Below are positions 29,319 through 48,176 of a stretch of 64,000 nt of DNA, piece after piece. Numbering within the stretch: position 1 is the first letter of the stretch; each line of letters starts with the position of its first letter. The stretch spans positions 193,373 to 257,372 of the forward strand of contig NW_019774069.1 of NCBI RefSeq assembly GCF_001039355.2, written 5' to 3'. The stretch is from Lingula anatina. Its lineage: Eukaryota; Brachiopoda; Lingulata; Lingulida; Lingulidae. The position numbers were made by a program, and so were the translations under genes. The notes under the pieces were generated by a model. The model saw only the letters and a program-made list of their open reading frames with translations. It was not told the DNA's origin and did not search any database.

Positions 29319-30866
29319 GTTTTTCCTGCAATATGGCCGACCAAATTTCTGATCTCCAAAGCAAAAGAACCACTACATTGAAATTGGATTTTATAGTGTA
29401 AAATAAATATTTTCACCAATTGTTTTAAATATAAATAATCAAAAACCTTAATTTGTGAAATTGTGCACCTTATTCTATTCATATGAATTACAATTCAGAA
29501 AAATTTACTTTACCCATAATGCCTCAATAGTTCAGTACAAGACAGTTGTGAAGACGGGAACAGTTTACCATGTAAGTTGCTATTTTACTTCTTTTCCTAA
29601 CTCAGCTTATGAGCTATGTATATTTATGAACACTTTTGTTTCTCACGGTAATCAAAATTCTTTTTATGTTATTTTGATGGAGAGATATCTACTGTTTTAA
29701 TCAGCAATTATTTTCTCGTTAAAGTTACTAAAACTAAAACCTCGTAAACTAACAATCATAACATATTGCCCAAAACAAAGAACTGCCAGTTTACTTGCAC
29801 AACTAATATATATGAGGGTCATTCCTTATAGTCTATATAAAAATCGTGCAGATGAAATGTTAATAATCGTATGTAGTCGATGTTTCCTATTTGTTTAAAG
29901 TTTTGGTTCTCCGTACTCAAGTCGAGATACATTGGTATTTGGTTTATTCTGAATTAAATTTAAGAAATAAGTATTAGTAAAATTAATTATATTTAGAGAG
30001 CCATTTTATATCTGTTATGGAATCTGTAACACACTCTACAGACTAAGGTTTGTCCTATTTTAGAGATGAATAAATTAGATAAGTCATTTGTTAATGTAAG
30101 GGGGAATATCATAAGATTTTAGACACATATTAATTTAATATAATATATTTTAGACACTTTTATTAATTTGATTTAATTAAAATAATACTTTTTGTCACTT
30201 TTTGACTGATAAATGTTTTGCATTAACATTGCCAAAAACAGTCTAACTTATCACTTCCTGACCAACCTTGCTATATGGCAATTATCTCGAGTGATGTTGT
30301 TTTGAAAAGCACTCAACCTAAAGGTCAGTGCTTAAAGTGATGAAGAAATTTGAAAGAGCCATGCTTCATTGCGGGTGTAGGACTTTTTTTATTTTCCCAG
30401 ATTGTTACTAGTACAGAAACATTTGTCAGAAAAGGTTTGTTGGAGAAAAAAATACTGTTTACCCCAGGGAAATTCATAAGTATACTTCATACATGAATAT
30501 TTGTAGGAAAATCTTTTGATTGGTATCTTAATGTGCAAGTTATGTATTAAGCTAGATTGAAAACCTGTTGTAAAATAAGTGTTTATTGAATATTATAATT
30601 TCAAGTGTCATTGCTTTTACCTTCTGCAAACCTATTTCTCTTAACCATCACACAGAATCCACAGTTACTGTAATTTTATTTGTACTTATCACATATGAAG
30701 TGTAAGTAGACACCAAAATGCTATCAATAAATTTTATATATTTGAACAATATGGAATGGCTGTATGTTTGAGCAGCATGGAATGACTAGAAGCAGTCCCA
30801 TTTTTCTCTCCCTCTAAAATAAAGGTGTAATGGCTATTAAAAGCAACATAATAAAATAAAGGTGTC
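29319..30866. other. Intergenic region between PSMA1 and BTBD10
   Basis: The left end must hold the PSMA1 leader and promoter. No exon or recognised repeat was seen in the rest, which is AT-rich. The region extends beyond the transposon stack to the BTBD10 start at 33522. Confidence 0.5.
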
Positions 30867-31271
30867 TTATACCCCGTTCACACTACAGTTGCCAAAATGC
30901 GCATTTCTATAATTCGGATTTTTCGTAAGGAATCCGATTCGGTATTGCGTTCACACTCGCTAAGCGAATCCGAATCCCACGTTGAAAATTTCTGGTTTAA
31001 CTTCCTGTTTTGAACACTCGCGCATGCGCCGCACAGGAAATCTTAAAATATCAACAAAAATTTGTGACGACAAATGCAACTCAAAAGACATTCCAGCATT
31101 CTTGAGAAGTATAAGGTGGCAAAATAAGTTTGTTTCCTCATGTTGTAGTGAGTGGTGACCGCCAAATACGTTTGGTGCAATCGCTAAAGTAATAAACCAG
31201 CGTTCATAGATACCCGCACTTATCTGCACACATGCGCAGTAAGATCTGTACAGGTGTCGATTCCGGTAAGT

Positions 31272-32874
31272 CAGGGCTCGACATTAGCGCCTGTCCGCCT
31301 GTCCGGGACAGGTAAAAAATCAGTTCGGACAGGTGAAGTTGCAGGGTTGGCTGTCCGACGGACAGGTCATGTTTTGTGAGAAATTTGGAGCAAAAGTCTT
31401 TTAAAAAATATATTTTGTTGCATACTAACGTCTTTTATTCCTTTCCTAGACGGCATTGAAAAGAGTGACCTACTTTTGGCACAAAACACATGCAGTCGCA
31501 AAACGAAGTCTGAGTAAACTTACCGCCAAATTATGAAAGAGAACACCCTCCAGAACTTCATCAGACAAAATTTATTCACATATCAGGTTCTTTACTTTAT
31601 ATTTATTTAGATCAAAATCTACGTGCTCTAGTAATAAAGACCGTTCCAAAAACAGAAACTACACAAGTACTGTGCTGCCTGGGTACAAAGCCAGACTGAA
31701 CTGGATGAACTGGCTATATCTAGTTTGTTGTCAAGGCAACATACTGCCTGTCAATCAAATACGTTGTATGCTATCTACTCACTACAGAAAGTGAAATCTT
31801 TTGGACTGAAGATCTTGTTGAAATGTTGTTTATTTGCCAAAATGTAACCTGAAATTTTGTATGATGTTTTCTTTAATGTTTCTAGTATCACCTTTGTTAT
31901 TTACAGTTAAAAAATAGTGCTCAGCTGGAATATGATAAATTAACATTGCTGTCATATACCAGTATGATATTGATGTAAGGAAGACATTAGTAATAACAAA
32001 TATGAGAATTTAAATAAAAAGAAGGAGAACATTTTATACTTATTTAATTCATATATTAAAAAAAATCAAACACATGATAACCCAAAAAAGAAGTTAAATT
32101 GTTAACATAGATATAAGTATTATAAAATGAATATTATTTAACTTTTCATTGAACTATACTCAAATGTTATTAATTTTGAATATTTTAATAAAATTAATGT
32201 AACAGTACCCCCTCCCCACTTCCCGCTCAGGGTATTTTTTTTTTCTTTTTTTTTTTTTTTTTAGCTGTGGTTAAACTTCATGTAATCTGTTATCAAATTG
32301 CAGATTTACAATTAGTAGACCCTGTACCCTAAATCCTAGGAGAAGCCCTGATTGGAACTATGTTAAATCAGACTTAGACCCCATTTCCAGAGATTAGATC
32401 GATCTACTTTAGATCAACCTAACTCCCTGGGGGTTCACACAAAATAGCTGTCAGCCGAGCAGACACAAAAGTTAATTACCCCCTTACAGCTTGTAGTAGG
32501 TGGGACGGACATTTAAGCCGGATTATCTGACAGTAATCTAGTGAGACTCCCCGCGGGGATAGATCAATCTAAAAGCTCTGGGAATACAGCCTTATATGCA
32601 AGATTTAATCTTCAGGAGTTCACAAGTATGAAAAAACAACTTTTTACCTGAAAATAAATGCACTTTGAGGTGCATTTTCCCAGCTCACTTGATTGAGTAT
32701 TTTGGTAATAAGTACATTAAATGTATGACTACACATATCAATTTACAAAGTTCTGGGTATGAATAGAAAAAAAAATTGGTTTTGTTGGACAGGTTGGTTT
32801 GAAAATCGGACAGGTCAAATTTGTTACCACCTGTCCGAAGGACAGGTGCTCATAAAAGTTAGTGTCTAGCCCTG
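31272..32874. mobile_element. 1.6-kb non-autonomous DNA transposon nested in the MITE
   Basis: The left end starts CAGGGCTCGACATTAGCG and the right end finishes TAGTGTCTAGCCCTG, forming imperfect inverted repeats. Both ends carry several copies of CCTGTCCG or its complement CGGACAGG. TAAGT flanks both sides (31267-31271 and 32875-32879), so the visible target duplication is 5 bp; the superfamily is unresolved. It has no long reading frame, and it is itself interrupted at 32379-32592. Confidence 0.8.
32379..32592. mobile_element. Innermost MITE, same family as 20320-20535, reverse orientation
   Basis: It starts CCCCATTTCCAGAGATTAG and carries GATCGATCTA, CCTAACTCCCTGGGGGTTCA and CAGCTTGTAGTAGG, matching the reverse complement of the element at 20320-20535. 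It ends near GCTCTGGGAATACAGCC. It is the third layer of the stack. Confidence 0.8.
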
Positions 32875-33521
32875 TAAGTTATCCGGATCGCGCTTAGAAA
32901 TCCACCTCGCTTGCAGGATTTTGAAAATGCGCATTTTCAAAATCCTCTTGCGTTCACACTACTGCATTTATTCGAATTGTGACCTAATTCGCAACTTATC
33001 CGGATAACTGAGCGTAGTGTGAACGGGGTATTAGTCTTAGGTTCCTCCTGTCCAATGTCATTTCCTCTAAACAAATGTGTTAGACAGGTAATCTCTTTGG
33101 AAATCACAATACATGTATGGTAATCATTTGATTCTCGATGACAAAAGTGGGGATTATCATGTAAACCCCCCCATTAATAATTAACAAAATGAGAACAAAT
33201 GGCAGTCCATGGGAGAAATCAGAAATTATCCTATAAAAGCTAGATAATTATTTAATTTTTTATCAGTTGAATTTGTCTTACACAAATATATATATATATA
33301 TTCATTGAAACTTTGAACATTACAATGCTATATTTGCTAAGCTTCACAGATATTGCACCTTCTATCCTGCACCTTTTTATGTAGTATCTATTTTCTTCAT
33401 ATTTATCATGAATTTTATCTTGTAATTTCAGTGACATTTTTGTGAGCTGTCATCTGAATATATCCCCATAGGAAACTGCTCTCCATTTTTGTTTGGTCGT
33501 TTGGCCACCTGTGACAGTCTG

Positions 33522-41218
<7,697 letters not shown>

Positions 41219-42234
41219 ACAGGGTTGTCACCTCCCTTCCACATCAAATTTTTTAAAAAATTGAAAAGTAATATGACAATGAAAAACACAATTTTGTACA
41301 CTATTGTGAGCTTTGGGCTATTCTGATGCACCCATTTTTTGCTTTACCACCTGATGATCTTTGGATATAACATGTTGGAGAAATGTACATGGTAGCACTG
41401 CAGTATTCGTTTACAACATTGTAAAGTTTGAAAAAAAGTAAGCATATAAATCACTTACTGAATCAGTAATCTTAGTTTTGGTTGAATAATGAGATGTTAC
41501 CTTTCAAAAGAGGTAAATCACTGGTGGTTATCGCATGATATCTTTGATATAGTTTCAGAATTAAATCCTCTGCCTACAGCAAAAGATACAAAAATCTCAT
41601 TAAAAAAAAACATATCAATATCAGCATGAGAATTCCGGCTTCAATTTTAACAAACTTTGCCATCTTTTTAGTATTTGGGGAAAAGTCATTTGAAAGATGT
41701 CTTCAACAAGACACTAAAAGTGGATGTATGGATATTCAGTTTATTATCTTATACAATTTAATTTATCATGGTCAGCTAACAAATGAGAATGTTTTCACTG
41801 TTTTAAGATTTACTAACATGAAAAAAAAAATCTTGGTAAACGTCTTTAGTGCCAGTATCAGTGCTGTATAAATGCACAAATAAATACTCATCAACATGGT
41901 CCTTTGTGTATTTTTTATTTTTAATTTCCCTAATTTCTAATTTCAAGGAATGAACATTCAAGTGCTTTTCTGGTTTCAACAGGAGATTTGCACTTGGTGG
42001 CATTTGTGTTTGAAGGGTACCAATAGTGGCAAATGTAAGTGTCTAACTGAGCTTTCTGGTCTTGATGAAATCTTTGCCATTTTTTCCCTTGTTAAGCAAA
42101 TGTTTGGTAAAGGTTGCTGCAGGGGCAAATGGGGATTTCAAACCTTGGGACAAAAGCATTAGCACTATGCAAGTGACTTGGCATGTCCTTATTTGGGTGG
42201 TTAATTTTTTTAAATTAAAAACCTAAATAAAATA
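41219..42234. other. Convergent 3' flanks of BTBD10 and IRAK1BP1
   Basis: No coding exon was seen. Plus-strand AATAAA motifs lie at 41879-41884 and 42226-42231. Minus-strand signals (TTTATT) lie near 41914. The two 3' UTRs may overlap. Confidence 0.5.
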
Positions 42235-44465
42235 CTACTTGTTTATGTTGTTTTGCTTTGTCTTTCCATGTGCTTTCAGTTCAAATACAGCCATCACTTT
42301 AACGGAGCAACTGATAGTTGCCATAGCAATCCTTTGCTGTTGAGTTAAATGCTGCAGTTGTTCTGGGGCAATCTCTCCTGTCCCCTCCCATTCACTGCTA
42401 GAGTCCTCTGATACTGAGACAGCTTGACCAACAGATTGATTTAAGGAGCGTGCTATTTCCTGAGCTTTTATTTTTGCATTGTGCACTGCTGTCAGACAGG
42501 TCTGCCTCCTGCAATGGATAACATGCATATATTATTATAGTAAAAGTTTACTAGAAAAATAAAAAATTGGATTTTTACTCGTCAATTGTGGCTAGTACAA
42601 GCATAAGATGTACACTTGCTTTAAAAACATTCAAACTTTCGTTTCTCTGTTTAATGGAAAAACATACCTTCCCTATTGTTTTTCATTCATGTTTTATGAT
42701 AAATCAAAAATATCTATTTTTCAATGAAGCTTTGATGATCCAGTGTAGAACTTGCTGCTACCAACCTGAGCATATCTATTCTTCCTGAGCTGTGAAAAAA
42801 CTCAGGACTTGAAACTTTGACACTTTCATCCAGTTTTTCAACCAGAAAATTTGACACAGTCTGGCATTTGTCAAAATCCACAAATAATACAGTTACTTCG
42901 GACACCATGGCATATGCTGAGTCTTCTCTTTTCAGAAATTTTGATACCTGGATATCCCCTTCCTGTAAAAGTAATAACACAATTATTTTTTTAAAAAATA
43001 CACATTGAGAAACCAGTATTCACTATATCTGAAGCTACCGTACTCTTTGACATAACCAGACCTCATCCGTTTTGTATTGGGCATCATGGCTTACACTTCT
43101 GGATTCAAAAATTGCTTACCTTGACCTGGTAGTGTCTATAGATAAAATGTGTTCCTAGAGTTAAGAGGTGGTCACAATTCAGACTATATATCGCCAACTT
43201 TGTCTACACCTACTTAAAGGATGCATTTGAATTCAACTTAGTGCCACAAAAGCATTTACGGCATTTCGGGAGCATTTACGGCACACACACACTACAGAAA
43301 AACAAAAATTGTTCTTCTTTGCAAATTTTGATGGGTGAAGCAACGGGTTATTGTGCGCTACCATCGTTTCGTTTTTAACTTCAGTACTAAGAGTTATCTT
43401 GTGATCTAAGCGTGTAATCACAGATATTATGACCCAATCTTGTTTTGTTTCCTTCAAACATTCCTGAGAGTGAAACCACAGCTGGCATGTAGTTCTGTTT
43501 CCCAATTCAAATTTGGCCAAGACACTCAGCATAAATATTGGAGATTTCCACTGATGATGTTATGACCCAGTCACATGAATATTTAATGAGACTTATTAAA
43601 TAAGGTATGTCCAGTTCCCACTTTTTGGCATGTAACTCATGAAAAGCGATTTCATGTCACTGCTGTTTAACCACCGATTCAGGATTGCAGGGTGCTTTCC
43701 CAATTTTGTGAAGTTATGTGTACTTTTTCCTGATAATTTTTGTACGTGTTGAATGTTACATTTACCAAAATTTATGAATATAAAGCAATTGATGCATGTC
43801 CTAAGCGGAAAGCATGCTCACAAGATTGGCGCCATGTTAAAATTTTAATGCCCATGTCCCAATGTTGCCCAGTATATTTGTTGACATGCAGATATAATAA
43901 TGAAATCTACTCATTACTTGATTCTCCACCAATCGCTACGCTTGGATTAAATGTTTTATGCAGTGTATACATGTATGTTATGTTGAAAATAGCCTTCTTG
44001 GATCTCTTAAGTGTCGCATGCATTGGGAGTTAAAAATAACGTGAGTGACGAATGAACAGGCATTTTTATGTGTTGTGAAGTTGTGTTTTAATCAAAAACA
44101 AGGTGGTTTAGAAATTCGCAGTAAAAACAAAAAACATTAGTCCTTCACAAGACAGCTTTTAAGAACTAACAATAATTCAAGTGCATGCTTACCTTAACTT
44201 GGTGGTTGTGGAGAACCTGTAAAATGTAATCTAATCGTCTTGTGACACTGTTCTTAGCTTCTTGTACATTATCTTTCCTACTGCTAGAGACGATAGTAAC
44301 CTTGCATCGGTCAGGTGGAAAACTAATTTCTCCAAGTGCTTGAACTTGGACTTGACGCATTCTTGCACACTTATCTTTCTTAAGATCTACTTCACCTTTA
44401 GCCTTATTCCTATCATCGTCCGCTGGGTTAGAAAATGAAGCATAAATCTGAGTCGGTCGGTACAT
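42235..44465 (-). CDS. IRAK1BP1: Interleukin-1 receptor-associated kinase 1-binding protein 1 homologue (SIMPL domain)
   Basis: Coding exons, minus strand: 44465-44193, 42962-42766, 42508-42235; phases agree, giving 247 residues (human 260). The SIMPL/DUF541 domain fills most of the protein. Exon 1 encodes VQVQALGEISFPPDRCKVTI and KNSVTRRLDYILQVLHNHQV. Exon 2 encodes SKFLKREDSAYAM, FDKCQTVSNFLVEKLDESV and SSPEFFHSSGRIDMLR. Exon 3 encodes RQTCLTAVHNAKIKAQEIA and ends in a basic tail. In mammals the protein binds IRAK1 and supports NF-kB p65 transactivation downstream of TNF/IL-1; here this is inferred. The start is the ATG at 44465. The 1.2-kb intron 1 holds no recognised exon. The gene is divergent from JAGN1. 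Confidence 0.93.
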
Positions 44466-44777
44466 TCTCCGTTGCACGTCTTTCCAAAGAGGCGCGTCTT
44501 GATGTACGCATGCGTATGAAGGTGATATCGCTTAAAGCAATAACCTTCAACACTCCAATTACCAAATCATAACTTGAAATTGAACAATGGAAATTACTTA
44601 CAATTTTTTTACATTGTTGAAAGGTTTGATAATCAGCGCTGAATCAGATTATCGTCATAATAAAAATTACTATTATTGTAAGCGGCATACCGGAAGAATT
44701 CCCCAGCCACCCTTTGCTTTGCTGTTGCCGATAGAGTGCAACATATTTCGTTTATTTCATAGCCATTTATTTGCCCA
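44466..44777. promoter_or_regulatory. Shared 312-bp intergenic region of the divergent IRAK1BP1/JAGN1 pair
   Basis: The two start codons face away from each other with only 312 bp between them, so the promoters must overlap or the region is bidirectional. CpG dinucleotides cluster just outside the IRAK1BP1 ATG (GGCGCGTC, ACGCATGCGT). No TATA box was assigned. Confidence 0.6.
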
Positions 44778-45805
44778 ATGTCTTCCAGATCAGGTCCAAG
44801 AGCTACAGGAACAGATGGAAGGGATTTTCTTCACAGAGAAACTGTGGCTGGTCACTACAAAGTTAGGTAAGATGCACCCACTACTGGTAGGTAGTCATGA
44901 CATACAGTAAAGCTACTAGGGTAGAGGCCCTCAAAGTCTTACACTTCATTACATATACGGTTGTTAAAATATAATTATAAAATACATACTATTTAGGTGA
45001 CTTGATATATTGTTTAGCGCTATTTACTGACTGGAAGCATCTTCTTTGATGTTTGTATTAAGCTATTTGTATTTGCATAGTACAGTATTATGATATAATG
45101 AGAAACGCGAAGAAACAACTTTCCGAAGATTACTGGAGTGGAATTTGGCTGAAAGTGTATGTTTAGACTTAACTAAAAACTTTGCCCAGCTTATAAAGTC
45201 ACTGATATATGTAAAACAACTAAAGGTAATGCCTCCTAGTGTACCGCAGTATATGTGATGAGCAATGTTAGTGGATACATGTAGATACATTCTTGTAATA
45301 AGTGGTTCATTCATTTTATATTTTCAGTGCCGTGAACAAATCTCGGATGAAATTAATTGCCGTTTTACACACTGCCTTATTTATGCTTTGGATTGGCCGC
45401 CTTCTTCCAGACCTTATGGGATACTTGGGAATGAAAGCACCTGCTTCTCTGATGGCTTTACCTAGGGCAAGTCTATGGGAGTTTGCATGGCTGCCAAGCA
45501 TCCTCGCTGCACTCTTTGCCTACCTTGCACTACAACGCAACAGGAGTATTCTTATGCAGCAATTCATTTTGGGAACTGTATTGTTTGGTCTTCTTCCCAT
45601 CTTTTATGGCATCTACGATTATTCTGATGATTTAAGCAGCTTTTTAAATAACAAAGGCAAAGCAAGAAAACTGTTTGGATTTCCTTTTGTGACCATTTTG
45701 TACATGTTCATTGCTGTTGCCCTTCAAGTTCATGGATTTGGAATTTATATTGCAACACAATTAATTTCTTCATGGAAACCAAAAGTGCAAAAGAAAGCAA
45801 ACTGA
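44778..45805 (+). CDS. JAGN1: Jagunal homologue (ER membrane protein)
   Basis: Exons 44778-44866 and 45328-45805; phase agrees, giving 188 residues (human JAGN1 183). The N-terminus [20 protein letters not shown] closely follows the vertebrate JAGN1 start. Four hydrophobic segments lie near residues 38-58, 83-99, 106-126 and 148-171. The segments [19 protein letters not shown] and [18 protein letters not shown] are family-specific. The C-terminus KKAN is a KKxx COPI/ER-retrieval signal, which vertebrate JAGN1 also has (KKHK). Jagunal organises ER in Drosophila oocytes and supports secretory trafficking; human mutations cause neutropenia. A poly(A) signal candidate lies at 46388-46393. Confidence 0.95.
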
Positions 45806-46196
45806 ATTAATTTAGCTTTCAGTAAAATCATATAAGTACATCATGACTTTGTCCTTTGTCAGCAATATCAATGACATCAGAAACCCAAGTGCAATTTGTA
45901 ACACACACACATACATTTATTTATACCAGTTGTCCAAGCTGATATTTAACTGTCCAGTTTTGACCTTTTTGTTTTACTTATTTATCTGAAAGAGTCCACC
46001 TAAGGGATAGAAAAATTTTCTGTCTATATATTGCTTGTATGAAGTTTGATGATCACAAGTTTCATTGTTTTGATTTGCATCCTCCGATTGGTCTTAGAAA
46101 AAGGAATTTTAGCAAAGTAGACTGAGTCGAAGAAAATTTGTTTTGAAGACGGTGAATACCCTGATCTCTGTAACATATGATATGGATTAATGGACA

Positions 46197-46255
<59 letters not shown>

Positions 46256-48176
46256 CTCAGGAAATTATTTTGATGTTTGGAGCTTTTCTATGCAATAATA
46301 AGATTTTCACTGAATGTTTTATCTGTCTTTTAATAAGTGAAAACCTGATAGATAGCTGACAAGAAGCAAATGAAAAATATCTTGCTTAATAAAGGGGAGA
46401 ATATGACACATAGTTACATTTTACAGGGGCTTTTTTGGTATTTGGGCACGAAAATAAATACTACTGGTATGCATATAAAAGCATAGAGAAAATGGGAATT
46501 ATGAATTTCTGGCATCATAAGCAATTGGTTATGTTTTGCCTAATATGGTCTCTGATTGATTCCATAGAGATGGGGGGAAAAGTTATTTCATATATAATAA
46601 TTTTAACTTTTACATCCGATACTAGTTTATTTCATTTTATGGTTTTAAATGAAAACAGTAAATAATTAGATTTGAATGCCTTTGTAGAAAGGTAAAATTT
46701 AGAATGAAATATCATATTCTTGAATTAAAATGATTGCTCATTGTGGCTTTTGGAAATGTCATCATTTTGGACCGGAAAGTGCTCTGAGCATCCCAGAATA
46801 TAAGCAGTTCTATATATGATTCACATAAAATAGTACGCATCGGATAACCTGTTAAATGCGAACATGGAAGAAACGCGCGTACCTGAGATGTGTTTTATTA
46901 TTAACTTGTCCTGTAATTGATCTCCACTGAAGGGAAGATCATCACGTACTGCACACGTGTCAGTGATATTAGTAGTGACTACTCGCAAAATGGCAAATGC
47001 TCAATGATACAAAGTACCCTGTTTCTGTGATGCTTGCCGTCGAAAGAGTTTCACCGGTTTGTACAGTGCCTGTTAGCAGGGGTGACTTGAAGATATGGAG
47101 GGGGTGTCCAAATCAACCATCCACCAATCATAAATCGTTATGCCGACCTTGTGTTTTATGGTAAGATTGATGTACGGAAAAAGAAAAGATTTTCTTTGCT
47201 TTTTTATGTCATTTCAAGACCTCACTTTCCCACTCTTTTATAACCGTACAAAATTTTTTTAAAAGTTCACCGAAGAGATGTGTTTATTTTGTGACGAATA
47301 ATAAAAAAACAGAATTAAATTTTTTTCAAAAAAATATTGTTATTGATATCAATGTTCCTTGGATTGTTAGCGTACAGATAAAATAAAAGCGGTTCATAAA
47401 TTAATTACGTATTGTTGAATGAAATGGTATAAGACCATTTGTATTTTGAAATTTCAATATCTTCAGAACAAATACAGTTCTTTTTTTTTTTAATTTGATA
47501 GGAAACTATATTTCTTTTGAAGAAATTGAAGTGTAATAATATCATCGCCTTTTTAAACACAACACTATCATATATTTATCATGTTTTATCGTCTGTTTAG
47601 AAATTCAATAAACACCATAGGTAACCATAAAAATACTGCTAAATGATGAAGGATCTCGCTGTAATCAAAAGGCTTTTTAGCACATTAGTTCCAAGTCTGA
47701 ATCTCTTTCGCGTCTTAAGGAAAATGCAATGGCGTTGACATTTTAGTACCTCATATATTTATCATTAAAAAAAAGAAAAAAAAGCAGTTCTTTGATGGGC
47801 GTCCTTACTTTTGATATAGGGTCTACCTGTGCAAAATGTTAAAGTAGTGATGGATTGTACACTTTAATGTAGGGTAACCACGAAAGTATAATAAATATAA
47901 ATAGGATAACATTTGTGATTTCCAACTAATTCAGCTCAGGCTCATACATGATCCCTGTTGGCATGGTATACTGAAAAACACTAACTTAATTCCATGTGGT
48001 GCGTGCAATGTGTCTCCCCCCAAAAACCGTTCAGCGCCGTTTAAATGTCAGCTGTTTTAAATAGTATAAAGGCGAACCCAATTTTTCATCATCCTACGAT
48101 TACACATAGACCAAGTATCTTATCCGCCACTTATCTTACTTTGGTCCTCTGAGATTTCAGGGGAAGTCACTACCTG
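45806..48176. other. Intergenic region
   Basis: It contains the JAGN1 3' UTR and presumably the 3' UTR of the minus-strand lectin/CUB gene. Apart from a CT/CA microsatellite, no exon, RNA gene or named repeat was recognised. Confidence 0.5.
46196..46254. repeat. Compound (CT)n(CA)n microsatellite
   Basis: About 14 CT units are followed directly by about 16 CA units. It lies in the JAGN1 3' region. Confidence 0.95.

Larger units (their letters stand above)
30870..33030. mobile_element. PIF/Harbinger-like MITE with TTA target duplication, split by a later insertion
   Basis: The terminal inverted repeats are TACCCCGTTCACACTAC at 30870-30886 and its exact complement ending at 33030. They are flanked by TTA at 30867-30869 and 33031-33033. 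Subterminal parts are also palindromic (AAAATGCGCATTT, GCGTTCACACT). Removing the 1.6-kb insert at 31272-32874 leaves about 558 bp. A 3-bp TTA duplication is typical of PIF/Harbinger. No transposase frame is present. Confidence 0.85.

Noticed and set aside
30960-31229. 89-codon minus-strand frame as a transposase remnant
   Set aside because: It lies in the non-autonomous MITE and shows no catalytic motif or family resemblance.
43233-43532. 99-codon minus-strand frame in IRAK1BP1 intron 1
   Set aside because: It has no resemblance to SIMPL proteins, and the flanking exons already join in phase.
44466-44477. Four extra codons before IRAK1BP1
   Set aside because: They begin at GTG; the ATG at 44465 is used instead.
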